This document shows, in pieces, positions 1-7,418 of a stretch of DNA of 48,270 bases (position 1 is its first letter; every line of letters starts with the position of its first letter). This stretch comes from Candidatus Heimdallarchaeota archaeon (GTDB lineage Archaea > Asgardarchaeota > Heimdallarchaeia > JABLTI01), in the NCBI GenBank assembly GCA_019058165.1, contig JAHLVZ010000010.1, positions 1 to 48,270 on the forward strand, in the 5' to 3' direction. The position numbers and the translations under genes are program-made. The notes under the pieces are model-generated. The model saw nothing but the letters and a program-made list of their open reading frames with translations. It searched no databases and had not been told where the DNA came from.

Positions 1-714
1 ATCTCGACTGGTTCAACAGAATTAGACAAACTCCTTGGAGGAGGTATTTTCACTGGAGAGATAACTGAAGTATCTGGTGAATTTGCAACTGGTAAGACTC
101 AACTATGTTTCCAATTATGTATTAATGTTCAATTACCTCCAGAACAAGGTGGTTTAGAGGGAGGAGTATATTATATTGATACTGAAGGAACATTTTCTTC
201 TACAAGAATAGTACAAATGGCTCAGAGCAATGGTTTAGATCCGAAGAAGTTTCTTAGTAACATTGCTGTAACCAGAACATACAATTCTGATCATTTAACC
301 TTCCTAATAATGAATGTTGAAAAGATAATTAAGGAAAGGAACATCAAATTATTCATTATTGATTCGATAGCATCTCATTTTCGAGCAGAATATGTAGGTG
401 AAGATAGGTTAGTTTCGCGACAACAAGCTGTTATGCGCTTAGCTGAAACAATGAAACAACTGATAGAGAAATTTGATATTGCTATAGTAGTAACAAATCA
501 GGTAATAGCTACGATGGATGAGAGTCTTTTTGACAAATCACCTCACCCAGCACTTGGTTTTGCTTGGGCACATCGTCCACATCAAAGAATACTTTTGCGT
601 AAAGGTAGAGATCAAGCTCGTATTGCTAGAATGTATGATTCCTCACGATTACCAGATAGAGAATGTGTATTCTTTGTCACAGAAAAAGGAATTTCTGACA
701 AAGCAAAGAAGTAA
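1..714 (+). CDS. radA: DNA repair and recombination protein RadA, 3' part
   Basis: This is the archaeal RecA/Rad51-family recombinase, which forms filaments on single-stranded DNA and drives ATP-dependent strand exchange. The reading frame is open from the first base, so the N-terminal helix-hairpin-helix region lies outside the window; an ATG at 217 is internal. Visible motifs are the Walker A box GEFATGKT near bases 79-102, a Walker B segment LFIIDSIAS, and the C-terminal core PALGFAWAH followed by RILLRKG and RIARM, as in Rad51/RadA. The Walker A reads EFATGKT where RadA usually has EFGSGKT, a small change. The gene ends at TAA 712-714 and converges on tsaC. Identity is secure; only the start is unseen. 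Confidence 0.93.
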   Translation: MSTGSTELDKLLGGGIFTGEITEVSGEFATGKTQLCFQLCINVQLPPEQGGLEGGVYYIDTEGTFSSTRIVQMAQSNGLDPKKFLSNIAVTRTYNSDHLTFLIMNVEKIIKERNIKLFIIDSIASHFRAEYVGEDRLVSRQQAVMRLAETMKQLIEKFDIAIVVTNQVIATMDESLFDKSPHPALGFAWAHRPHQRILLRKGRDQARIARMYDSSRLPDRECVFFVTEKGISDKAKK

Positions 715-730
715 TAGAACGAATACTAAA

Positions 731-1399
731 TTATTCTTTTGTGAGGAGCATATGCTGATCCCAGTATTCTTCTTTTATTTTTAATGTTTGGAAAATTTCT
801 TTTGCAGATATTGCCCCTTCTCTTATTATCTGTGGTGAGGATTGCATGACGAAATCTATAATTGTTGATGGTTTGTTCTTTTCTAAGGGTCCTGCATCAA
901 AGATCAAGTCAACTTCTTTTTCAGTTATTGTTTCTAAAACATCATTAATTGAATATGGAGATTTAAAGCCAGTTTTATTTGCACTTGTTGACACAATTGG
1001 CTTTCCTAAATTTCTTACAATGTTTTGAACAAATTCATTATTTGAAATACGAAAAGCGATTCTATCCTTATTTAGAATATCTGGAATTAAACTTTTCTTT
1101 TTTAGGGCAATTACTAAAGGACCAGGATGAAACTTTTCAATCAGAATCTTAGCATCCTCTTGCATACAAGCTACTCTTTCAATCATTTCAAGGTTATCTA
1201 CAATTATTGAAAGAGGTTGATCTGGTGGTCTCGATTTAATTTCATATATTTTTTCAATTGCTTGAACATTAAAACCGTCACATCCTAAACCATAAGCTGT
1301 TTCAGTAGGATAAACTATGATACCTCCTTTCTTCAGTATCTTTACTGCTTTGTCAATTGTTTCTTTCTTTGGTTTTTGAATGTCTATTTTAATTATCAT
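731..1399 (-). CDS. tsaC: Threonylcarbamoyl-AMP synthase (Sua5/YrdC/TsaC family)
   Basis: The enzyme makes threonylcarbamoyl-AMP from threonine, bicarbonate and ATP, the first step of tRNA t6A modification. The N-terminal part shows the family signature: a KKGGIIVYPTETAYGLGCD segment, then KSRPPDQPLSI, and later a PIVSTSANKTG stretch. At about 222 residues it is a YrdC-domain-only form, without the extra C-terminal domain of long Sua5 proteins. ATG 1399 is preferred because a GAGTGGT element sits just upstream; a GTG three codons earlier (1408) is the alternative. It lies 38 bases downstream of kae1 on the same strand, so the two consecutive t6A enzymes are probably cotranscribed. Confidence 0.93.
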   Translation of the reverse strand: MIIKIDIQKPKKETIDKAVKILKKGGIIVYPTETAYGLGCDGFNVQAIEKIYEIKSRPPDQPLSIIVDNLEMIERVACMQEDAKILIEKFHPGPLVIALKKKSLIPDILNKDRIAFRISNNEFVQNIVRNLGKPIVSTSANKTGFKSPYSINDVLETITEKEVDLIFDAGPLEKNKPSTIIDFVMQSSPQIIREGAISAKEIFQTLKIKEEYWDQHMLLTKE

Positions 1400-1437
1400 T
1401 TCGACCACTCATAATTATTTTACTTGAAGCATAGCTT

Positions 1438-2451
1438 TTACCAGACAATTTTTACCTCATCACTTCTCCAATCAGGCAAAACCAAAGATTCTTCTGGTTT
1501 TAGACTGCCAGCTGCTTTGTATTGTAAAATTCCTCCCCAAGCTATCATTGTTCCATTATCACTTGCATATCGATATGGGCAAATAAGCATTTTCAAATTC
1601 CAATCTTCACAGATTTCTTTTAGCATTGATTGAAATCTTTTATTTCGAGCGAATCCCCCTACAACAAGTAATTCAGTTGCTCTAGTATGGGCTATAGCTC
1701 TTTCAGCTATTTCTGTTAGCATTGAGAGAGCTGTTTCTTGTAAGCTGTAAGCAGCATTTTCTATTGATACTCCCTCTTCTTTAACAAGTCTTATTGCAGC
1801 AGTTAATAATCCAGAGAAACTTACGCTCATTCCCTTTACACTATAGGGAAGCTCAAAATACTCTTTTCCTTTTGCTGCGACTTTATCAAAAACAGGTCCC
1901 GGCCAGGGATTATTTGGATCATGAATTCCTACTTCTCGAGAGAACTTATCGAAGCAATTGCCTATTGAAATATCTAAGGTTTCACCAAATATTGTATAAT
2001 GAGCATCAACAAGAGATGAAATTTGTGTAGTTCCTCCACTGACCATCAGAATTACTGGATCTTCAGCTTTTGTTAGCATTTTTCCAATTTCTATATGGCT
2101 AACTACATGATTTACTCCAACTAATGGAATATTATGAAAACCAGAGAGAGATCTAGCGATCACTGCTCCTGTTCTCAAGCATGGACCCATTCCGGGGCCT
2201 CTTGAGAAAGATATTAATGTTAAATCCTTTGATTTGAGTTTTGCTTCTTTAAGAGCTTCTTCAATCAAAGATGATGCTTTATTACTATGGTGTCTCGCAG
2301 CCTCTCGAGGATGGATCCCTTCACCGAATGGAGGCATATAGGATGATTTTACATCACTGTATTCCTTCCCTTTAGAATCAATTATACCTATACCTAATGT
2401 ATGGGCGGTACTCTCGATACCTAATGAGATTATAAGATCCTCTTCTGGCAT
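1438..2451 (-). CDS. kae1: KEOPS complex subunit Kae1 (TsaD), tRNA threonylcarbamoyltransferase
   Basis: Kae1 transfers the threonylcarbamoyl group from the TsaC product to A37 of ANN-decoding tRNAs within the KEOPS complex. Visible are the ASKHA-fold start LGIESTAHTLGIGI, the metal-binding region HHSNKA (HxxxH-like, around residue 54), SFSRGPGMGPCLRTG, VGVNHVVSHIEIG, and the nucleotide-binding C-terminal parts VVGGFARNKRF and YASDNGTMIAWGG. The length (337 aa) is that of free-standing Kae1; no Bud32 kinase domain is fused as in some archaea. A TATA-like element lies about 35-40 bases upstream of the ATG, suggesting a short leader. tsaC follows in the same orientation. Confidence 0.96.
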   Translation of the reverse strand: MPEEDLIISLGIESTAHTLGIGIIDSKGKEYSDVKSSYMPPFGEGIHPREAARHHSNKASSLIEEALKEAKLKSKDLTLISFSRGPGMGPCLRTGAVIARSLSGFHNIPLVGVNHVVSHIEIGKMLTKAEDPVILMVSGGTTQISSLVDAHYTIFGETLDISIGNCFDKFSREVGIHDPNNPWPGPVFDKVAAKGKEYFELPYSVKGMSVSFSGLLTAAIRLVKEEGVSIENAAYSLQETALSMLTEIAERAIAHTRATELLVVGGFARNKRFQSMLKEICEDWNLKMLICPYRYASDNGTMIAWGGILQYKAAGSLKPEESLVLPDWRSDEVKIVW

Positions 2452-2484
2452 TTTATCTTAAACCTTAAGTGCGTTCTAATGCAT

Positions 2485-2493
2485 CTATATATT
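2485..2493 (-). promoter_or_regulatory. Candidate TATA box for kae1-tsaC
   Basis: Read on the minus strand, the sequence GAATATATAG lies about 35-42 bases before the kae1 ATG at 2451. That spacing would place transcription start a few to about fifteen bases before the ATG, giving a short-leader transcript. It is the clearest A/T-only TATA-like core in this 125-base gap. The call rests on pattern and spacing only. Confidence 0.4.
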
Positions 2494-2576
2494 CAGATTC
2501 CACTATTCAATTTAAAAAATTCTGCTTGAGATAAAAGAATAAATGACAAGCTAAATAGAAAAGAACAATTTTCTAC

Positions 2577-2876
2577 TTATTTTGATAACTCTAATGGAAA
2601 AACAGTTGCCAAAGCATTGTAAATTGTTTGATTGACATAACTGTCAGCATCTGAAAGAATTAGTTCGATAATTTCTTCCAAATCTTTTCCTTCTTGATCC
2701 TTAATCGTATCTAAATGTAGCAGTGCTGAAAGTGTAGGTTCTGCATTATGTGCGTATTTTCCTTCCTCAATTTTCTGGTATCCTGCACTTACTAACAATT
2801 TGTGTACTTTTTTGATGTCTTTTTCAACTTTCAGTGTTCCTATCCGAAGGATCATAGGTCTTGAGATTTCTACCAT
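2577..2876 (-). CDS. Small conserved-looking protein of unknown function, downstream of the Arf-like GTPase
   Basis: I do not recognise this 99-residue protein. It is soluble, with no signal peptide or membrane segment, and predicted alternation of helices and short strands (for example VHKLLVSAGYQKIEEG, then DLEEIIELILSDADSYVNQ). The ATG at 2876 has a good GGGGGT element about eight bases upstream, which supports it as a real gene. It starts 19 bases after the stop of the Arf-like GTPase and is very probably cotranscribed with it. A role as partner or regulator of the GTPase is inference from position only. Confidence 0.7.
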   Translation of the reverse strand: MVEISRPMILRIGTLKVEKDIKKVHKLLVSAGYQKIEEGKYAHNAEPTLSALLHLDTIKDQEGKDLEEIIELILSDADSYVNQTIYNALATVFPLELSK

Positions 2877-2895
2877 TTGTCAATACCCCCAACTA

Positions 2896-3435
2896 TCACA
2901 ATTTATCTAATTCTATTACGATCCATTTAATCGCTTCTTCAACACCTTGTCCAGTAGTTGCTACTGTTGGTTGAATATGCCAGCTACGTCTGCCCATTTT
3001 TGCTGGGTCATCTAGATTAAAGACTCTTACAATCACCTCAATAGACATAGCTCCTTCTTTATCTTGTTTATTTGCTACAATAAGAAGTGGAGCATCAGGA
3101 TATTGAGGATCAAGTAATACATTCCATAATTCAGTTTTCGCTTCATCTACTCGATCCCTATCAGCGGAATCAACTACAAAAATAATTGCACTTGCTCCTC
3201 GCATTAATGTTCCCCAAAGAGTTCGAAAATGCATTTGTCCACCAAGATCAAAAATACTCAAATTAACATTTTCTCTTTTCAAAACTTCAACATTTACACC
3301 AATTGTGGGTAATGTTTCAATGTTTCTTTCAAAACGTAAGAAATTTAACATTGTAGTTTTTCCAGCAGAATCTAAACCTACAACTGCAATTTTAAATTGT
3401 TTTTTTTGCCGGAATAGTCTTGCTAAGAAGCTCAC
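2896..3435 (-). CDS. Arf/Sar-family small GTPase
   Basis: This is a small GTP-binding protein of the Arf branch, of the kind abundant in Asgard archaea. All G motifs are visible: G1 GLDSAGKT (residues 20-27), the switch I threonine in PTIGVNVE (T44), G3 DLGGQ (63-67), G4 NKQD (122-125) and a G5-like ATTGQG. The Arf hallmarks WDLGGQ-like FDLGGQ and the short interswitch are present. There is no glycine at position 2, so no N-myristoylation signal of the eukaryotic Arf type; the first 13 residues are basic and hydrophobic (MSFLARLFRQKKQ) and could contact membrane. The start is GTG 3435, supported by a GAGGA element. The effector and GEF/GAP are unknown. Confidence 0.92.
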   Translation of the reverse strand: MSFLARLFRQKKQFKIAVVGLDSAGKTTMLNFLRFERNIETLPTIGVNVEVLKRENVNLSIFDLGGQMHFRTLWGTLMRGASAIIFVVDSADRDRVDEAKTELWNVLLDPQYPDAPLLIVANKQDKEGAMSIEVIVRVFNLDDPAKMGRRSWHIQPTVATTGQGVEEAIKWIVIELDKL

Positions 3436-3562
3436 ACAAATCTTCCTCTTCAGTGATGAAAATAGTTTTTTGTCAATTTTTTACTACGAAATCATATTCA
3501 TGAATTATATTAATAAATCCATCTAATGTATCAAGTTTGTTGTCTTTTTGTGAATCATAAGA

Positions 3563-3594
3563 TAAAAAAATGGATTCAATTTTTGTCGAATCCA
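3563..3594 (-). terminator. Stem-loop plus T-tract after the coiled-coil gene
   Basis: On the minus strand the arms TGGATTC and GAATCCA (3588-3594 and 3571-3577) form a perfect 7-bp stem with a 10-base loop, directly followed by a run of seven T. It begins four bases after the stop codon of the coiled-coil gene at 3598. The position and T-run fit a transcription terminator. Confidence 0.6.
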
Positions 3595-3597
3595 ATC

Positions 3598-4347
3598 CTA
3601 AACTAAATTAGCTGTCAGCTCTATCGTGTCTAGTCTCTCATCATATTTGATGACACCCTTACTATCAAGACTTCTTATTACTTTTAAGATAATAACAGGA
3701 GGTGTTTTTGAAACTGCTTGTTTTAATTCACCCAAACCCATTGCTTGATTTCGATAGGCTAAAACGGATAATATCTCTACTTCAGGAATATCAATTCTTA
3801 CTTCTTTCAAAAGGAAATCTAAAATTGGACTTAGTTGTACTTCTTTTTCTTTTTCCTCAGAAAGAGTAGTTAGAATTCTTTGAGCTTCAGCCACTTGATT
3901 TTCCATTCTAGCTGTTACATCAGTTTTCTCTTGAGTTTTTAGGTCATTATTTTCTTTTATGTTTGTAATTTTGTGTTGAGTAGATGAGAGTTCATTTTGT
4001 GTGCTGTTAAGATCTGTTGATAGTTGAGTGATTTCTTTTTCAAATGAGTCGTTTTTTTCTTTTTCATCTTTAATTGAAATTCGTACTCTTTCTATATTTT
4101 CTTTCAATATTTCAATATTTGAAAGCAATTCTTTCCTTTGATCTTTGTAATTAATTTCATCTCTCTTACGATCAGCAAGATTTTGAGACATATCTTTGAA
4201 AGTAGCTTCAGTTTTATCTAAAAATTCCACTGTATTCTGAAGCTCTTTAATAGTATCAGCTATCTTCTGATTTGAGCTGGTTGCTAATCTCTCAAGTCGT
4301 TCTTTTTCAGCGATTATGTTTCTTCGGATATTTACAAAATCAGTCAT
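3598..4347 (-). CDS. Coiled-coil protein with C-terminal winged-helix-like domain
   Basis: No family name is recognised. Residues 1 to about 165 are almost entirely charged heptad-like helix (many E, K, Q, N; for example KERLERLA, LKENIERVRISIKDEKEK), predicting a long coiled coil. Residues about 175-249 are a compact domain with ILSVLAYRNQAMGLGELKQAV and ILKVIRSLDSKGVIKYDER, which reads as a winged helix. There is no membrane segment. The ATG has a strong AGGAGG site. It starts 11 bases after a second protein of the same architecture (4359-5105), so the two look like a cotranscribed paralogous pair that may form a hetero-coiled-coil. A role in scaffolding or DNA binding cannot be decided. 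Confidence 0.8.
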   Translation of the reverse strand: MTDFVNIRRNIIAEKERLERLATSSNQKIADTIKELQNTVEFLDKTEATFKDMSQNLADRKRDEINYKDQRKELLSNIEILKENIERVRISIKDEKEKNDSFEKEITQLSTDLNSTQNELSSTQHKITNIKENNDLKTQEKTDVTARMENQVAEAQRILTTLSEEKEKEVQLSPILDFLLKEVRIDIPEVEILSVLAYRNQAMGLGELKQAVSKTPPVIILKVIRSLDSKGVIKYDERLDTIELTANLV

Positions 4348-4358
4348 TTTTTTCCCTC

Positions 4359-5105
4359 CTAAAGCTTCAGACTCCCTGTTACAGTTATAGCTCCCGTTGA
4401 GCCATCATAGGAAATCAATTTTCTTTTTTCTAAACCTTCTAGGGTTTTTGCTATTAATTCTGAAGATAAACCAGTAACTTTTGAGATAGTTGCCATATCA
4501 GTATTAGTTCTACCATCTAATGAGTTGATAACCTTAAGTTCATTGAATTCAATATGGTTTCTCTTTATCAAAAATTCAAGAGCCATACGTTCACCTTTTG
4601 ATTTTCGTATGATATCTCTTTCCATTTCTGCTTGCTTTTCAATTCCTATAATTTTTTGTTCAGCAGATTCAACAATAGTACTTAATTCAGCTACTATTTT
4701 CTGATTAGTTTCAGTTTCAACGGTTAGTTCTGAATTTGCTACTGTTAACCTTTTCTGTGTATTAGACAATTCTGTTGATACCTCTCTAACCTTAGTCTCA
4801 AGTTTAATCCTTTTTTCTGTCATCTCAGTATACTCTTCTTGAGTTCTTTGAAGTAAATTTTCACTAGTAGCCTTTTCGTTGGTTAGTGAAGTTATTTCTT
4901 GTGACAATGACAAATTGCTTGATTCGAATTGTAATATTTCATCACTCTGCCTCTTTTCAAACTCAACTAAATCTTCTATCGGTCGTTTGAGGTCATCTAT
5001 TCCTTTCTTGACGGTCGTTAACAAATCGTTAAGCTCTTTTAGGACTTCTTCAACTGTTAAATCCCCACGCTTAAGAGCTGACAAAACTTCTGAAATATCA
5101 GTCAT
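4359..5105 (-). CDS. Coiled-coil protein with C-terminal winged-helix-like domain (paralogous partner)
   Basis: This 248-residue protein has the same layout as its downstream neighbour. Residues about 20-165 are heptad-rich helix (LSLSQEITSLTNEKATSEN, TEMTEKRIKLETKVREV), and residues about 170-248 form a winged-helix-like domain with MALEFLIKRNHIEFNELKV, MATISKVTGLSSELIAKTL and EKRKLISYDG. Both proteins begin MTD and are nearly equal in length, suggesting an old duplication. It is first in the two-gene unit; the 181-base upstream gap holds A/T-rich TATA-like stretches such as AATTATAATATT. It has no catalytic motif. The function is unknown. Confidence 0.8.
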   Translation of the reverse strand: MTDISEVLSALKRGDLTVEEVLKELNDLLTTVKKGIDDLKRPIEDLVEFEKRQSDEILQFESSNLSLSQEITSLTNEKATSENLLQRTQEEYTEMTEKRIKLETKVREVSTELSNTQKRLTVANSELTVETETNQKIVAELSTIVESAEQKIIGIEKQAEMERDIIRKSKGERMALEFLIKRNHIEFNELKVINSLDGRTNTDMATISKVTGLSSELIAKTLEGLEKRKLISYDGSTGAITVTGSLKL

Positions 5106-5268
5106 ATTTCAACACCTTAATTGTAATTAGATTCTCATTCTGTGAAAAAGATTTCGATATTTACCTTTTCAACTAATATTATAATTCTTCATTACTAATT
5201 ATAACTATTAGCATTAAAGCACATAGCGTACAATTAGCTGAAAATTGAAAAATAAAAATAGACAATAA

Positions 5269-5286
5269 TAGTTCTTAAGTGAACTA
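5269..5286 (-). terminator. Short stem-loop after the longin-like gene
   Basis: TAGTTC and GAACTA make a perfect 6-bp stem around a 6-base loop immediately after the stop codon at 5287. On the minus strand it is followed by a T-rich tract (TTATTGTCTATTTTTATTTT). The stem is short and AT-rich, so this is a weak terminator call. Confidence 0.35.
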
Positions 5287-6630
5287 CTAGTCCATGAAGA
5301 GATTAACAGCAACATTATCCATAACTTCAATGATTGCTGGATTATGTTTTGTTCTCACATTTGTTATGAAATCTTCAGATGGCAGATTTAATTTCTTTAT
5401 TTTAGCCCAATCTTGAGCAAGTTTCTCTATGAGAGCAACACGATTTATAAGAAGAGAAACACATTCTGAATGATGCTTTAATTTCACCATTTCTTTTATT
5501 ATATCTGCCAAATAAATGGAATTATCACCATTTATGATTTTCTTGTGATCCAAATCTAGTAATGTTTCATTTGAGTAAAATTGTAATAAGTTTTTATCTA
5601 TACGAATGATATCAGCATCTCGTGGGTGAATGAAATCATTAGCAAAATTCACTATACGTAATTCACGTTCAGGGACAAAACATTGGAAAGTATCCAAAAG
5701 CATATTTAACAAAACTTGGTTCTTATCAGTTTCCGGATCGAGAATAACGAGAATTAATTTCTTATTTATGATTGAATTAAAGATTTTATCCAAATCCTTC
5801 TTGAATTGCTTCATTAAGAATGGCATATTGCCTTTATTCATATCTCGTTTTGTCACTTCAACTCCTAAAGGCGTCTCAGAGGCAGTTGTTGCTTGCACAG
5901 GTAGACTAGGAGCTGTAGGTGTTATGCTTGGAGCAACAATTGGCGCTGCTGCTGCTGAGGGAGCTGCGTCACCAAAGGATTTGACTGAGTAAAATACCTT
6001 ATTGGCTATCTTTGTCGTGTAAAGAAATCCAGCATTCAGAATTTCTTGGATATTTGCTACTGCTTCTTGAGGTGAAACACTTGTTGTTTTTATTATTTCC
6101 TCAAAGGAAGCTATTTTTGCATCAAGGATTTTTAAGGCAGTTTTTTGTAATCTTTGAGGTAACTCCATAACACTTAGGGTATCTAAAATTCTTCTACTAC
6201 CAGGCTTAGTCATAATCCTATTTTCAAAAGCACTTCTTAATTGGTCTAATTTGGATTCAAATCCTTTGAAAACAGAGGTATCATCTCCAGACCACTCTAA
6301 AATGTAATCTTTTGGAAATACTGCGAAAAAGAGGTTTTTAAGCTCTGGGATGAGAATTTCAATTACACCAACTTCATTTGTATCAGTACTAACAAGGAAA
6401 AGAATCGATTCATCTAATTCATACACTAATTTATTATTTCCTGAAATTTCTTCTCTCTGTTGACCATGTATAGCTTTACTTGTAATTGATTCCACTATTG
6501 ATTGATAATCACCAAAAGAGGTTCCTGTACTAGGATCTGCGCCAGGTTCATAATTTCTATAGACTAGTGGTTGATTATTCTTTATGATTAACACTCTTTT
6601 TATCAAGCTATTCTTCTCCAACTTAAGCAA
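5287..6630 (-). CDS. Longin-like domain protein with winged helix and C-terminal unknown domain
   Basis: Residues 1-137 look like a longin-type alpha/beta domain. They open with a strand pair around LIKRVLIIKNNQPLVYR. A LVYELDESILFLVSTD hairpin follows, and then the helix run ELKNLFFAVFPKDYILEW ending in FKGFESKLDQL, a pattern typical of trafficking longin domains. Residues about 145-217 look like a winged helix (TLSVMELPQRLQKTALKIL through GFLYTTKIANKVFYSV). Residues 219-258 are an Ala/Pro/Thr-rich linker, and 259-447 form a further alpha/beta domain I do not recognise. Longin domains in eukaryotes act with small GTPases on membranes, and an Arf-like GTPase is 2 kb away. The start is TTG 6630 (or TTG 6621); neither has a clear ribosome site. 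The fold call is from pattern, not a search. Confidence 0.78.
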   Translation of the reverse strand: MLKLEKNSLIKRVLIIKNNQPLVYRNYEPGADPSTGTSFGDYQSIVESITSKAIHGQQREEISGNNKLVYELDESILFLVSTDTNEVGVIEILIPELKNLFFAVFPKDYILEWSGDDTSVFKGFESKLDQLRSAFENRIMTKPGSRRILDTLSVMELPQRLQKTALKILDAKIASFEEIIKTTSVSPQEAVANIQEILNAGFLYTTKIANKVFYSVKSFGDAAPSAAAAPIVAPSITPTAPSLPVQATTASETPLGVEVTKRDMNKGNMPFLMKQFKKDLDKIFNSIINKKLILVILDPETDKNQVLLNMLLDTFQCFVPERELRIVNFANDFIHPRDADIIRIDKNLLQFYSNETLLDLDHKKIINGDNSIYLADIIKEMVKLKHHSECVSLLINRVALIEKLAQDWAKIKKLNLPSEDFITNVRTKHNPAIIEVMDNVAVNLFMD

Positions 6631-6738
6631 ATTCTACAATATATTTGAGCTGTTACTTGTATAAAATTCTTCTTTTGAGGTTTAATATTTTGCCTTATAG
6701 GACTTTTATATTTCTTCTATCTTAAGAAAAGTTTTTTT

Positions 6739-6766
6739 ATCGAAATGTTCGTTCAAACATAACGAT
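6739..6766 (+). promoter_or_regulatory. Operator-like palindrome upstream of the ECF/SUOX-fold operon
   Basis: The arms ATCGAAATGTT (6739-6749) and AACATAACGAT (6756-6766) are inverted repeats matching at 9 of 11 positions around a 6-base centre. The left arm overlaps the end of a TTTTTTTAT stretch (6732-6740) that could be the TATA element, and the site ends 25 bases before the ATG at 6792. Placement over the promoter fits binding of a dimeric repressor. The regulator is not identified. Confidence 0.55.
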
Positions 6767-6791
6767 ATCTCTTAATTAGCGAGAATTACTA

Positions 6792-7370
6792 ATGAAAGAG
6801 AAAAAAAGTAATGTGAGTTTGGAAAGAATAATGGCAGCAAGTACAAAGAAAGTTGGAGTAATGATTGCAGTTATAGTCATTAGTTCTATAATTATTGCGG
6901 GAACGGGAATTGGCATCTGGTTGGGTGTTAGGTCAAATTTGCATCCAGATCCAGGGTGGACTCTGAAAATAACTGGCAATGTTCAAGGTGGAAATACCAC
7001 CATAACTATGAGTGAAATCCTCAATATGCCTGCGTATAAAGCGGTATATGAAATAAGAGCCAAAACAAATACAAATTATACTTTTCAAGGAGCTATTTTA
7101 GCCAATCTCTTCCAAGATGAGATTAATATTGATCCTAGTGCAGAAAATGTTACTTTCATTGCAGCAGATGGGTATCAATGGACATTCCCAATAACTGAAA
7201 TTCAAAACAACAATACATACATCTTAGCATATATACAAAACAACCAATATCTCGATAGCTTTGACGATGGGGGTAACGGATATCTATGGTTAATAGTCCC
7301 AAATTATGATGAATTTGATTTCAATGGTCAAAGATGTGTAAAAAGCACTGTAGAAATATATTTCGAATAG
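6792..7370 (+). CDS. Membrane-anchored protein with molybdopterin-binding (SUOX-type) fold, copy A
   Basis: An N-terminal membrane anchor covers about residues 18-41 (VGVMIAVIVISSIIIAGTGI), and the rest faces outward. The exported part follows the order of small sulfite-oxidase-fold domains: WTLKITGNV, TITMSEILNMP, a FQGAILANLF segment, VTFIAADGYQWTFPI, YILAYIQNNQYLD, GGNGYLWLIVP, and a final strand VKSTVEIYF. The cysteine that coordinates molybdenum in true oxidoreductases is not seen in the equivalent region, so a ligand-binding rather than catalytic role is likely. It is the first gene of an operon with EcfT, a MobB-like protein, a paralogue (9079-9603) and an S component. A substrate-capture role for an ECF-type importer is inference. 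Confidence 0.8.
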   Translation: MKEKKSNVSLERIMAASTKKVGVMIAVIVISSIIIAGTGIGIWLGVRSNLHPDPGWTLKITGNVQGGNTTITMSEILNMPAYKAVYEIRAKTNTNYTFQGAILANLFQDEINIDPSAENVTFIAADGYQWTFPITEIQNNNTYILAYIQNNQYLDSFDDGGNGYLWLIVPNYDEFDFNGQRCVKSTVEIYFE

Positions 7371-7371
7371 A

Positions 7372-7392
7372 AATCGAAGTTCATCTTCGATT
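7372..7392 (+). terminator. Intercistronic stem-loop between copy A and ecfT
   Basis: AATCGAAG (7372-7379) and CTTCGATT (7385-7392) form a perfect 8-bp stem with a 5-base loop, starting two bases after the stop of the first operon gene. There is only a weak T-rich sequence after it. It could act as a partial terminator or as a 3' end stabiliser, giving more of the binding protein than of the membrane component. Confidence 0.5.
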
Positions 7393-7418
7393 CTATTAAT
7401 TTAATACTGATTGTTTGG

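Noticed and set aside
1438-2451. Kae1-Bud32 fusion
   Set aside because: The frame ends at 337 residues after the ASKHA domain; no kinase motifs follow, and the next gene is tsaC.
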